Of a stretch of DNA of 15,859 nt, positions 1-8,113 are shown one piece after another; position 1 is the stretch's first letter; each line of letters starts with the position of its first letter. The notes below the pieces were generated by a model that saw nothing but the letters and a program-made list of their open reading frames with translations, did not search any database and was not told where the DNA came from. The stretch covers positions 1 through 15,859 of the forward strand of contig JASLXP010000115.1 of NCBI GenBank assembly GCA_030740295.1. The letters run 5' to 3'. Position numbers and translations under genes: made by a program. Source of the DNA: Planctomycetota bacterium. GTDB taxonomy: Bacteria; Planctomycetota; PUPC01; JACPCR01.

Positions 1-162
1 GGCTCTTTCTATTATTTCCTCGAAGGCCGGCGAACGATGGCTGATTTCCAGAACGGATGCGCCTGCCCCGGGCAGTTGAAGGAGCTGTTCCTGAACATGC
101 TTCAAAACCGGCAAGGGCAGCGCGGCAGGGCCTGCAGAAAAATTATGGATGCGTTTTGTCAT
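1..162 (-). CDS. serC: Phosphoserine aminotransferase, N-terminal part (cut by window edge)
   Basis: The first 54 codons of an open frame read leftward off the window edge. It starts at ATG (162-160) with MTKRIHNFSAGPAALP, followed by SVLEISHRS at about residues 36-44. The NFSAGPAALP block and the S-V-x-E-I-S-H-R-S block are hallmark N-terminal motifs of SerC, the PLP-dependent aminotransferase that makes O-phosphoserine from 3-phosphohydroxypyruvate in serine biosynthesis and also acts in pyridoxine biosynthesis in some bacteria. The PLP lysine and the rest of the roughly 360-residue protein lie outside the window. The start lies only 20 bases downstream of the stop of the long Hsp70 gene, so co-transcription is possible, but I see no strong ribosome-binding site. 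The family call is confident despite the short fragment. Confidence 0.88.
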   Translation of the reverse strand, partial: MTKRIHNFSAGPAALPLPVLKHVQEQLLQLPGAGASVLEISHRSPAFEEIIERA

Positions 163-182
163 TTGGATTCGAGCTCTGACTT

Positions 183-2972
183 TCAGGGTCCAGCAATGAG
201 TCTCAGCGCGGGTGGCAAACTTTCACCGAAGGCCTGGGCCTGCTCGTCAGCCTGTAATTCGGCTACTTCCTTTACCAACTGAAGATGATGTTTTGCAGCT
301 TTGATGGATTTTAGTTTATCTAAAACTTTCAGTCGTAGATCGTCATCAATATCCCGGGCGCGGTCTCCGCTCATTCGAGCCAGTTGCACGAGTGCGAATT
401 CCGAATCTTTATTGCTGAAATCACCTGCTTCCAGCATCTTTTCAATCCATGCCTCCGCGGTTTCTTTACTGACCACAGTATCAGTGGGGCCGTAAAAGGG
501 GATTCGGGCTCCGATGCGTCCGAGGGCCCAGTAACGGAAAGCTGACTCCGGATCGGCTTCGATGCTTGCCATTAATGACTCGCCCAGTCTTCGTTTCTGT
601 TTGGGTTGCAGTCGGTCCAGGCTGCCTGCGGCGCGCCACATTTCGATTTCTTCATGAGTGGGTTTGCGCTGCTTTTTTGATTTGGAGCTGCCCAACAATG
701 GCAGCATGCGTTTGAGTAATTCTGCCTGCTGGCCTTTGTTCAGGCCGCCGGCAATGCGTCGCCAGAGAATCCAGAACTCGGCGCATGTCTGCATGTTCTT
801 TTTGTTAATGATGCCGGCATTGAAGAGTCGCCAGACTTCTTTAATTCGCCATTCATCCATTGGGTATCCATAACCGGGTCGTAGCAGGAAGCCGGCCAGA
901 TTCAGCCATCGGGCCTCGTAAATCGGGTCTGCTTTTCGGCGCTCACGCTGCTCATAGTGAGCCGGCCACAGGCCGCGCAAGGCTCCGGGAGGCCAACTGT
1001 TCCGGGAACGCTTCCATTCAGCTTCGATGTTTTTCATCAGTTTTTCCGGTCTCAGGCTTTTACTTTGCGAGCCTGGGGGCGGAACAAATGTGGATGCCAG
1101 CAGGTGGGCAGCGGCTTCGATCTTCGCTTCTTCGATGACGTCCTCTTCGGCCACCTCGCCGGAAGTCTGCTCTGCCGCGATCTCCTGGTCAGGGTCATGC
1201 CTGACTTCAAACTGCAGGCGCCAGCGGCGGTCGCCTTCCACTGCCGCGCACCAGAGCTCCAAGGTACCGACTTCGGTAAGAATGGTATGGAGTCGTACCC
1301 GTACCTGTTCGGCTTTCGAGCGTCGGCCTGACTTCAAGACCGTGTAAATGGGAGGCAGCGCAGTGAGCCCACTGTTTTCGGTTTGGACTAAATCCCCAAC
1401 CTCATCGAGAGGCCGAGTGCTCGAACTGAAAAACGGGAAGTGAACGGGCCGCCGAATAAGGAGCTCAAATTCCATATCCGATACCTCGACCTCCTGCCCT
1501 TCCTCGAGCCCTTGCGGGGTGACGCAGACGGCTTTCGATTCCGATTTGTCACCTGCGTTGAGGCCGACATAAAAACTTCTTGCGGTGCCGCCGGCGATCT
1601 TGACTCCGAGGCCGCGGCGGACCATGCCGTAATAGGCAGCCCCTCTCGAGACGGCCAGGTCGAGCGAATCCAGGTCTGCTTCGAGCACGGTGGGTGGCTC
1701 GGATTCCGGAAACCAATTGTCGAGCAACTGAAGCACTCGCTTTCTCAGAAGCTCCGGTTTGAACACGCCACCGTTGAAAAGAACGAGGTCCGGGCGTCGA
1801 TGCCCTGCTGCCTGTCCGATTGGGTTGCGGAGGAATGCGGCCAGTTGTTTCGAGATCGCGGGATCGGCTGCGTAGGGGAGGCCGAACTCCTGGATGCCGG
1901 GCTTGCCGGTCCGCTCGGGCAGGTCGTCCAGCATGGTCTCCGGAAAGAAACCGGACAGGACAGTTTCCATGACCTGCTCGCGACCCACCTCTGCGCGCAG
2001 CGTTCCTCCGACCAGGCGGCTGCCTCGTCCCGGAACGGAAACCGAAGCAGCTTTGGCGTCACCCGACAGCAGTCTCTCTTTTGCCTGCCGGCAGGAATGG
2101 CTGAGAGCAGCCCACTGGGTGCTGTTGAGCTTTTTGCCGCGGCCAGCGAGTTGTTCTTCCATCTGGGCGGCGATGGCGAGATCCATGTTGTCGCCGCCGA
2201 GGAGAAGATGATCGCCGACGGCAATGCGCCTGAAGCCCAGCTCTTCTCCGCGGGCCTCGACTTGGATCAGACTGAAATCACTCGTTCCACCACCGACATC
2301 GCAGACGAGGATCAACTGATTCTTCTGCACCTTCTCTTCCCAATTCTGTCGATGATGAAAGAGCCACGCATAAAACGCTGCCTGGGGTTCTTCAATGAGC
2401 ACGAGGCGTTCGAGGCCCGCGGCTTTGGAGGCTTCGACGGTGAGCTCGCGTGCCACTTCATCGAAGGAGGCCGGGACGGTGAGGATGACTTCCTGATTCT
2501 CCAGGCGCGCCCTATCCTCTTGCGCCATGACGTGATCCCATGCCTCCTTTATGTGAAGAAGGTAGCGGGTGGATGCTTCGACGGGCGAAAGGCGCTCGAC
2601 TTCTTCTGACGCTCCCCACGGCAGAATCTCGGCAGTTCGATCCACTGCCGCATGGCTGAGCCAGGATTTCGCGGAGGACACCAGCCGGCCCGGAGCAAGT
2701 GCGCCGCGGTTGCGGGCGAATTCGCCCACTGCGAACAGGCGCTCGGCCCAGGGCAATTGCAGGCTGCCTTTCGGAAGCTCGTGCGGGTTCGGAAGAAAGA
2801 GAAACGAAGGCAGCTTGTTGCGGCCGGACACTTGGCCCTGCTCGACTACCTGCGGGATCTCGAGAACGGGCACGGAGTGGAGGTCCTGATCCGCAATACT
2901 CGTATCAATGAATGACACTACGCTGTTCGTCGTACCGAGATCGATGCCGACGATGTAACGACTCTTGGCCAT
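183..2972 (-). CDS. Hsp70-family ATPase with long C-terminal extension
   Basis: A 929-residue DnaK-related protein. The actin-like ATPase fold occupies about residues 1-460: phosphate-1 loop GIDLGTTN at 9-16, VPASFD near 166-171, IEEPQAA at 193-199, phosphate-2 loop VCDVGGGTSDF at 223-233, and an adenosine-type LFNGGVF motif near 398-404. Residues about 460-592 form a beta-rich segment related to the second Hsp70 here (shared TE[VL]GTLELWC block near 567-575). Residues about 600-929 are a helix-rich, Trp/Arg-rich tail absent from the neighbour and from canonical DnaK (about 640 residues). It resembles the DUF3731-type tail reported for some bacterial Hsp70-like proteins, though I cannot confirm that without a profile search. 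It starts 15 bases after the stop of the shorter Hsp70, so the two are probably one transcript. No J-protein or GrpE gene is adjacent. The function is probably chaperone-like, with substrate unknown. Confidence 0.93.
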   Translation of the reverse strand: MAKSRYIVGIDLGTTNSVVSFIDTSIADQDLHSVPVLEIPQVVEQGQVSGRNKLPSFLFLPNPHELPKGSLQLPWAERLFAVGEFARNRGALAPGRLVSSAKSWLSHAAVDRTAEILPWGASEEVERLSPVEASTRYLLHIKEAWDHVMAQEDRARLENQEVILTVPASFDEVARELTVEASKAAGLERLVLIEEPQAAFYAWLFHHRQNWEEKVQKNQLILVCDVGGGTSDFSLIQVEARGEELGFRRIAVGDHLLLGGDNMDLAIAAQMEEQLAGRGKKLNSTQWAALSHSCRQAKERLLSGDAKAASVSVPGRGSRLVGGTLRAEVGREQVMETVLSGFFPETMLDDLPERTGKPGIQEFGLPYAADPAISKQLAAFLRNPIGQAAGHRRPDLVLFNGGVFKPELLRKRVLQLLDNWFPESEPPTVLEADLDSLDLAVSRGAAYYGMVRRGLGVKIAGGTARSFYVGLNAGDKSESKAVCVTPQGLEEGQEVEVSDMEFELLIRRPVHFPFFSSSTRPLDEVGDLVQTENSGLTALPPIYTVLKSGRRSKAEQVRVRLHTILTEVGTLELWCAAVEGDRRWRLQFEVRHDPDQEIAAEQTSGEVAEEDVIEEAKIEAAAHLLASTFVPPPGSQSKSLRPEKLMKNIEAEWKRSRNSWPPGALRGLWPAHYEQRERRKADPIYEARWLNLAGFLLRPGYGYPMDEWRIKEVWRLFNAGIINKKNMQTCAEFWILWRRIAGGLNKGQQAELLKRMLPLLGSSKSKKQRKPTHEEIEMWRAAGSLDRLQPKQKRRLGESLMASIEADPESAFRYWALGRIGARIPFYGPTDTVVSKETAEAWIEKMLEAGDFSNKDSEFALVQLARMSGDRARDIDDDLRLKVLDKLKSIKAAKHHLQLVKEVAELQADEQAQAFGESLPPALRLIAGP

Positions 2973-2987
2973 GTGCTTGGGGCCGCC

Positions 2988-4802
2988 TCAGTCCGTTTCT
3001 CTTACACTGAATTCAAGCTTCCATTCACGTTCGCCCTCTTTCTCCACACACCAGAGCTCCAATGTGCCGAGTTCGGTGACACGAGCTTTGAGCTGCACTG
3101 GTATCCTTTCACCCTTCTTGCCTTTGGCCGTCAGCTTTGTTTCGAGCGGGGAAGATTCCTCGATGCCTTCGAGCTCCCAGTCTTCAATCATCAGCCCGAC
3201 CTCATCTTCTTGCCGGTGAGTGGAACTGAGAAACCGAAATTCTGCGTTCTGTCCAACGACGAGGCCGAACTCGTGGCCGGGAATATCGCACTCTGTGCCT
3301 TCCTCCATCCCGAAGGGAACGACGCATAGCGCCTTAACAGGCGGCTTCATTCCGGGCACGGACGGCATGGAAGATTTGACGCCGATGTAGTAGCTCCGAG
3401 CGGTACCGCCACGAATCCGGATGCTCTGGCCGCGGCGGACGAGACCGTAATGAGCAGCGCCGCGCGCCACCGCAAGATCGAGATTGGCGCCCTCGAGCAA
3501 CCGGGCGGGGGAAGCCTTGGCTTTTTTGAGCCACTTGTTGAGGAGGCCCATGATGCGTTCCTGAACCGGCGGAGATTTACTGACACCGCCGTTGAAAAGG
3601 ATCGCAGTCGGCTCCACGAAATCGCCTGAGCTGCCTTTTGCAGCGCGCACATTATCGCAGAGGAATTTGGCCACGTGTTTCGGAATGACCGGGTCGGACG
3701 CGTAGTTCAGCCCGATTTCCTGCAGGCCCGCTTCCGTCTGATCGGCCGGATGGTCTTCGACCGTGCACTCCGCAAAAAAACCATCGAGAATGCTGGCCAT
3801 GACCTCGTCACGAGTTAGGTCGGTCTGAATGGTCCCACCGATCAACTTGCTGCCGCGGCCGACGACGGTGATGGGAATGCTTTCACAATCTTCCTCGGAA
3901 AGAAGCCGCTCTTTGCCCAGCCGGCACGAATGCCAGAGCGCGAGCATTTGAGCACTGTCGATACGATTGCCCTCCTCTTTGAATTTGGCAGCCACAAAAT
4001 GAGCCAGCGCCAGATCCATGTTGTCGCCGCCGATGAGGAGATGTTCGCCGACCGCGAGCCGCTCGAGGACGAGGTCCCCATCTTCATCCTTTACGGAAAT
4101 CAAAGTGAAGTCGGTCGTACCACCGCCGATATCGCAGACGAGAATGTGGTCACCGACGGAGACACTCTCACGCCAGTCGTCCCCCATCGACTGAAGCCAG
4201 GAATAAAACGCCGCCTGGGGTTCTTCGATCAAAGTCACGTTCTTGAGACCTGCGGCGGCCGCGGCCTGTGCAGTCAAATCTCTGGCCGCAGCATCGAATG
4301 ACGCGGGTACCGTGAGGTAGACTTCCTGGTTCTCCAACTGCTCATCGGCGCCCTCGGCAATGGACTCATTCCACGTGTCACGCAGATGCACGAGATAGCG
4401 AGTGCTCGCCTCGAGCGGAGAAATCTGATCCACATCGTCACTTCCCCACGGCAGAATATCGGCCGTGCGGTCAACGCCTTTGTGGCACAGCCACGATTTT
4501 GCCGAAGCCACCATGCGGCTTGTAATCTGTTCGCCCTGCTGGCGTGCCAATGCGCCCACCGCGTAATCCCGTTTCTCATCCCACGGCAGTTTCAGGCTGC
4601 CTTTGGGCAGTTCGTGCTCGCCGGGCAGATAGACAAACGAAGGCAGAAGTTCCTTCTCCTGCACTTCGCCGGGATTCACCAACTGCGGAATGGGGAGCAC
4701 TTGCACATCGGCGTCCTCAACCGTGGTATCCACATAGGCGACCGCGCAGTTGGTCGTTCCGAGGTCAATCCCAATAACGTATCGAGTCTCTTCCTTGCTC
4801 AT
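2988..4802 (-). CDS. Hsp70-family ATPase (short paralogue)
   Basis: A 604-residue Hsp70-like protein from ATG 4802 (MSKEETRYVIGIDLGTTN). It carries GIDLGTTN at 11-18, an IEEPQAA block, phosphate-2 VCDIGGGTTDF, GGDNMDL and LFNGGVSKS, so the full ATPase fold is present. The C-terminus ends shortly after the TELGTLELWC beta segment and lacks a canonical DnaK helical lid. It is clearly paralogous to the 929-residue protein downstream, which adds a tail. A GTG at 4811-4809 is an alternative start adding three residues and would overlap the DUF2760 stop codon. I prefer the ATG because GGTGAG sits just upstream of it and the protein then begins like its paralogue. The tight linkage to the DUF2760 gene and the second Hsp70 suggests a dedicated chaperone-type unit. 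Confidence 0.93.
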   Translation of the reverse strand: MSKEETRYVIGIDLGTTNCAVAYVDTTVEDADVQVLPIPQLVNPGEVQEKELLPSFVYLPGEHELPKGSLKLPWDEKRDYAVGALARQQGEQITSRMVASAKSWLCHKGVDRTADILPWGSDDVDQISPLEASTRYLVHLRDTWNESIAEGADEQLENQEVYLTVPASFDAAARDLTAQAAAAAGLKNVTLIEEPQAAFYSWLQSMGDDWRESVSVGDHILVCDIGGGTTDFTLISVKDEDGDLVLERLAVGEHLLIGGDNMDLALAHFVAAKFKEEGNRIDSAQMLALWHSCRLGKERLLSEEDCESIPITVVGRGSKLIGGTIQTDLTRDEVMASILDGFFAECTVEDHPADQTEAGLQEIGLNYASDPVIPKHVAKFLCDNVRAAKGSSGDFVEPTAILFNGGVSKSPPVQERIMGLLNKWLKKAKASPARLLEGANLDLAVARGAAHYGLVRRGQSIRIRGGTARSYYIGVKSSMPSVPGMKPPVKALCVVPFGMEEGTECDIPGHEFGLVVGQNAEFRFLSSTHRQEDEVGLMIEDWELEGIEESSPLETKLTAKGKKGERIPVQLKARVTELGTLELWCVEKEGEREWKLEFSVRETD

Positions 4803-4807
4803 AGCTC

Positions 4808-5299
4808 TCACCCGGATACTTCTACTTCGGCCTGACCGATGACGGTTCTGTCCTGCCCTTCCGGCTGTTCGGGCAGTTCTGCTTTCTGCGCCTTCCAGCC
4901 GTGGTGGGCCAGCGTACCCTTGAATGGGGGATCGCCGGTGACCTCACCAACGAGCTTAATCGCGGAAGGGTCGAAGCCCTCGGGCACGGTGACGTCATCT
5001 CCTTCACCCTCCTTCCTGATCGGCTCGATTGAAAAGTAATCGTCGATCACTTTCGTGCAGCCTTCGTGAACGCTTCTTGCAGCCGCTCCAATCTGTGCAT
5101 CCTCAAACTGTTGAATATCTTCCCGCAGAAAATCCACGAGCCGTCCTTCACGCTGCAGGAGGGCGAGCAGGTGGACCGCATCGTAGTTCATCCGATCCTC
5201 TTCTTCCGGCGGCACTTCTTTCGGCGCAGTGAGTTGCTTCACCTGTTCCGCGAATTCCCCATTGAATAAAACTTTCAAGGCAAGTCCGAAGCGTCCCAA
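4808..5299 (-). CDS. DUF2760 domain protein
   Basis: A 163-residue acidic protein matching, by eye, the DUF2760 family: LLALLQREGRLVDFLREDI near residues 45-63, AARSVHEGCTKVIDDYF in the middle, and a C-terminal GTLAHHGWKA block followed by a short acidic tail. It has no signal peptide or membrane segment, so it should be cytoplasmic. The start is TTG (5299-5297), preceded by CAGGAG at a six-base spacing; no in-frame ATG gives a full N-terminus. The stop lies within a few bases of the next gene's start, implying translational coupling to the short Hsp70. DUF2760 genes are recurrently found beside such atypical Hsp70s, so a co-factor or adaptor role is a reasonable inference, but no biochemical function is known to me. 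Confidence 0.88.
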   Translation of the reverse strand: MGRFGLALKVLFNGEFAEQVKQLTAPKEVPPEEEDRMNYDAVHLLALLQREGRLVDFLREDIQQFEDAQIGAAARSVHEGCTKVIDDYFSIEPIRKEGEGDDVTVPEGFDPSAIKLVGEVTGDPPFKGTLAHHGWKAQKAELPEQPEGQDRTVIGQAEVEVSG

Positions 5300-5345
5300 G
5301 GCAGGCTCCTGTCACAATATAGACGGAAAAATTGAGTGGCGGGGA

Positions 5346-5373
5346 ACTATATGAACTTGCCCGTGAATCACAA
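5346..5373 (-). promoter_or_regulatory. Candidate sigma70-type promoter of the DUF2760-Hsp70 run
   Basis: Reading the minus strand, TTGTGA (5373-5368) and TATAGT (5351-5346) are separated by 16 bases, matching 4/6 and 5/6 consensus positions. A start site near 5339 would give a leader of about 40 bases ending at the CAGGAG ribosome-binding site. It falls in the 157-base gap behind the glycosidase-like gene, where a new promoter would be expected. Confidence 0.45.
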
Positions 5374-5401
5374 TGCAGGGGAGTTGAATGGCAGCGGACA
5401 T

Positions 5402-5420
5402 CAGCAGGTTGTGCTGACGC
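5402..5420. other. Short perfect hairpin in the gap after the glycosidase-like gene
   Basis: TCAGCA, a five-base loop GGTTG, then TGCTGA form a six-base-pair stem a few dozen bases past the stop codon of the upstream minus-strand gene. There is no T-run on either side, so it is a poor intrinsic terminator; it may only contribute to 3' end formation. Confidence 0.25.
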
Positions 5421-5456
5421 TTCACGGCAGCTTCCTGGATGGTGTTGAAGTGAAGC

Positions 5457-7016
5457 TCATTCAGCCCAGAAAGAAAACAGCGAAGCGTTGTTCAGCTCAA
5501 AGCGAAGGCGCACCGGTGTCTGTTCAGATAGAGACTCCGAGGCTGCCGAGCTCCAGGCGAGTCTGCATCGCAATCCGTTTTCGTTCACCGGGGCGCAATC
5601 AGCGAGAGAGCGTCCGGTCAAAGGCTGCATGGTCTCGGCGTCCAGGAGCTCTGCTTTTAATGTGCCGGACGCGGCATCAGCATTCACAAAGATTTCAGTG
5701 CCGGTGAGGAACAGTCGCCGAGTGAGGAGTTCGCCTTTGTCAGCGGCATCAAGAGAGACGAATCGGTCACGCTTGAGCTTGGCCAGCGATAGTGCAGTGG
5801 TGCTATCAAAGTATGGCCAGAACTTTTCCGGATAGAGTTCTTTGTGGCCCCGGAAGCGGCAGGCGTTGTAGTAGATCCAGATTTCGTCGTCACGGATGAT
5901 CGGTCTGCCGCAGAGGAGGGCCTGCTGCGTGTCGTAGGCTTCGCCGTCCCAGGGCTCGACGCCGATGAATACGGCGTGGTCGCAGAGGCGCCGCCAGTTG
6001 CGCAGATTTCGGCTCATAGTCAGTTCAACCTGGTTGATACCGGTATGGTTCATATGCGGAGGTGGGATGGCGCCCGCAGGATTGAAGATACCGACAAACC
6101 CGATGTAGATGCCCTCGTACGGCATGGCGGCCATCTGGTAGGTTTCCGCGATGTAGTTTTCCTCATCGACGAGGGGAGGCGAAAGGTAACGCTCATCTTC
6201 GACAACCTGCCGAATCCTGCGAGACCTGTTATCCCAGTCGGTCTGATCCGCATGCATCACCACGCCGTGGTTCTTCCACTCGATGAAATCTTTGCTGGTC
6301 TCCAGAAAGACCGAACGGCCCCAGACCGTGCCGCGTTTCACAAGGGCCACGTAGTTGCCAGTTGTCTCGTCAAAAAAGAAGTGAGATTCGTCACTGCTCG
6401 GGATGTTTGCCACTTCGACGGGTGACCATTCGAAGCCGTCCGGCGAGACCATCAGTTTGCGATCGTGATGGCCGAAGAGCCCTTTGTATCTTCTGCCGGC
6501 ATCGGGTTCGTCTTCGTCACGAATGATGTGGTAAAGGCTGCGATGGCCTTCGTCAGGATCGATGGCGACATTATTGTCTTTTGAGCCCTTCCATTCATAG
6601 AGGCCAAGGTCGGGCTTCTCCCAATGGATGCCGTCTTCGGAGGTGGCGTAGTGAGTCAGGGAAACGGCGGTCGAGTGATATTTGCCGTAGGGCTCGCAGG
6701 CCCAGCTCCCCCAGTACCACCATTCCCACAGATTCTTTTCGGAATTCCATTGGGGCACGCTACGACATTGCAGAGAGATCTGGCCGGCCTCTGAATCCGG
6801 ACGCAGAACAGGCCCGCATTTTTTAGGCTGGTGAAGGCTGCGTGTGAGACCATGGGTGGCTTCGATGCATGCGTCGTCAAGAAAGAGCTGTCGTTGTTGG
6901 CCGACGGTGATCGGCTCGGACCTGGTGGTATAGATGGATGGGTCTTTCGGTGTGAGACTCATGATTTCTGGGTTCTTTTCTTTGTTGGAGTTTTCGTCTT
7001 TGATCTCGCTATTCAT
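5457..7016 (-). CDS. Five-bladed-propeller glycoside hydrolase-like protein
   Basis: A 519-residue protein resembling the GH43/GH32-like propeller proteins common in PVC and Bacteroidota genomes. An LFLDD element lies near residues 44-48, a W-E-W-W-Y-W cluster near 98-103, and repeated blade-like strands with S-x-DG motifs such as ATSEDGIHWEKP and VSPDGFEWSPVE follow; the pattern S-x-DG-x-x-W is typical of these folds. No signal peptide is evident, so it is probably cytoplasmic, and the substrate is unknown. I chose ATG 7016, which overlaps the stop of the upstream dehydrogenase by eight bases and has GGAG just upstream, implying translational coupling. An earlier ATG at 7046 would overlap more, and a later one at 6962 lacks a ribosome-binding site. 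It probably acts on the same sugar as the dehydrogenase. Exact GH family not assigned. Confidence 0.75.
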   Translation of the reverse strand: MNSEIKDENSNKEKNPEIMSLTPKDPSIYTTRSEPITVGQQRQLFLDDACIEATHGLTRSLHQPKKCGPVLRPDSEAGQISLQCRSVPQWNSEKNLWEWWYWGSWACEPYGKYHSTAVSLTHYATSEDGIHWEKPDLGLYEWKGSKDNNVAIDPDEGHRSLYHIIRDEDEPDAGRRYKGLFGHHDRKLMVSPDGFEWSPVEVANIPSSDESHFFFDETTGNYVALVKRGTVWGRSVFLETSKDFIEWKNHGVVMHADQTDWDNRSRRIRQVVEDERYLSPPLVDEENYIAETYQMAAMPYEGIYIGFVGIFNPAGAIPPPHMNHTGINQVELTMSRNLRNWRRLCDHAVFIGVEPWDGEAYDTQQALLCGRPIIRDDEIWIYYNACRFRGHKELYPEKFWPYFDSTTALSLAKLKRDRFVSLDAADKGELLTRRLFLTGTEIFVNADAASGTLKAELLDAETMQPLTGRSLADCAPVNENGLRCRLAWSSAASESLSEQTPVRLRFELNNASLFSFWAE

Positions 7017-7974
7017 CCCACTCCAGAACAACCCCCAACGCTTCATCCGGATTGTTATAAAGGAGGTGATATGCCTCGTCAGCTTTGAGGCCGGGCATGC
7101 GATGAGTGATCAAAGGCTCGACCCGGATGGTCTCATCGATCAGCGACTGCGCGGCCAGCGGGAAGAAATGGCGGCGCGGCTCGGAGACGTGTGAGCCGGC
7201 GATTAGTGTCTTGTTCATGAATTTGGATGCATCCAATTCCAATGGCCCGCCGTGATAAAGCGAGATCAAGTGAATCACGCCGTCGGACTTGAGCATCTGC
7301 TGGGCCTGCTGGAAGGATTTGAGACCGGCATTGCCGCCGACACATTCGATTACCACGTCCGCACCTTTGCCGTCGGTCAATTCACGGACCCGCTCGACGG
7401 AATCGATCTCCGAGCAGTTGATGCACTCATCGCAACCGAGCTCTCGCGAAGCCTCGCACCGGAGTTTTTGCGCGTCGACGGTGATCACGCGGCCGGGCTT
7501 CCGATCCCTGACCGCCTGCGCGCACAGTTGTCCCACGATGCCCTGTCCGAGGATGACGACCGTATCTCCCTCGACAATCGGTGTGGATTGCATCCAGATG
7601 ATCGCGCTGGTCGTGAGCGGCATGAAGACGGCTCTGTCGAATGAGAGCTCATCGGGAATGGGCACGGCTCGCGGCATGTCGCCTTTTACAGAAGCGGTCA
7701 CATATTCCGCATGCGGACGTACGAGCATGGCGCGGTCGCCGGGCTTCAGACTATCGACCTGGTCACCAACTTCGACGATTTCGCCTGCGTCGGAGTAACC
7801 CATGATGTCGTGTTTGACGGGCCCTTCTTTCACGTAGCGCATGAAGAGCTCCGAGCCGCGGCTGATGAGGCTGCGTTTGACTTTGCCGAGCACCTCGTCC
7901 GGTGCAGGGGTAGGGATATCGGCCTCGACCATCTTAACGTTGCCGAAGCCTTCGTGTTTTTCGAGTCGTTTCAT
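7009..7974 (-). CDS. Zinc-less MDR-superfamily (alcohol/threonine dehydrogenase-like) oxidoreductase
   Basis: A 321-residue medium-chain dehydrogenase. Residues about 1-130 form the GroES-like catalytic domain and 135-270 the Rossmann domain, with ILGQGIVG at 141-148 and acidic VDAQK near 166-170 for the ribose of NAD. The usual zinc ligands are not visible: the early catalytic Cys position reads ISRGSELF, the GHE motif is replaced by MGYSDAGE (near 58-65), and the four-Cys structural zinc loop is missing. This resembles the MDR half of the so-called bi-domain oxidoreductases, which are fused to a Gfo/Idh/MocA domain. Here a Gfo/Idh/MocA gene sits divergently next door. It overlaps the glycosidase-like gene by eight bases. 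A role in oxidising a sugar or polyol is inferred. Confidence 0.85.
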   Translation of the reverse strand: MKRLEKHEGFGNVKMVEADIPTPAPDEVLGKVKRSLISRGSELFMRYVKEGPVKHDIMGYSDAGEIVEVGDQVDSLKPGDRAMLVRPHAEYVTASVKGDMPRAVPIPDELSFDRAVFMPLTTSAIIWMQSTPIVEGDTVVILGQGIVGQLCAQAVRDRKPGRVITVDAQKLRCEASRELGCDECINCSEIDSVERVRELTDGKGADVVIECVGGNAGLKSFQQAQQMLKSDGVIHLISLYHGGPLELDASKFMNKTLIAGSHVSEPRRHFFPLAAQSLIDETIRVEPLITHRMPGLKADEAYHLLYNNPDEALGVVLEWDE

Positions 7975-8113
7975 TCTTTGAAGAGCGGAGGGAGAGAGTG
8001 GGATTGGTGAAACAAGGACGATGAGTGCAGACTCTAAGAGACAGGTAGGACGAAGAAAAGTGTTACTCGAAAGTTAATTGAACAATCCAAGGTCTGAGAA
8101 CAGGAGAGCACAG

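Noticed and set aside
1440..2609. Long plus-strand open frame (389 codons) opposite the long Hsp70 gene
   Set aside because: It lies fully antisense to a clear Hsp70, has no recognisable family features or ribosome-binding site, and is typical of frame shadowing in GC-rich genes.
5300..5345. TATATT close to the DUF2760 start as a -10 box
   Set aside because: It would leave almost no leader before the TTG start and has no matching -35 element; the pair at 5346-5373 fits better.
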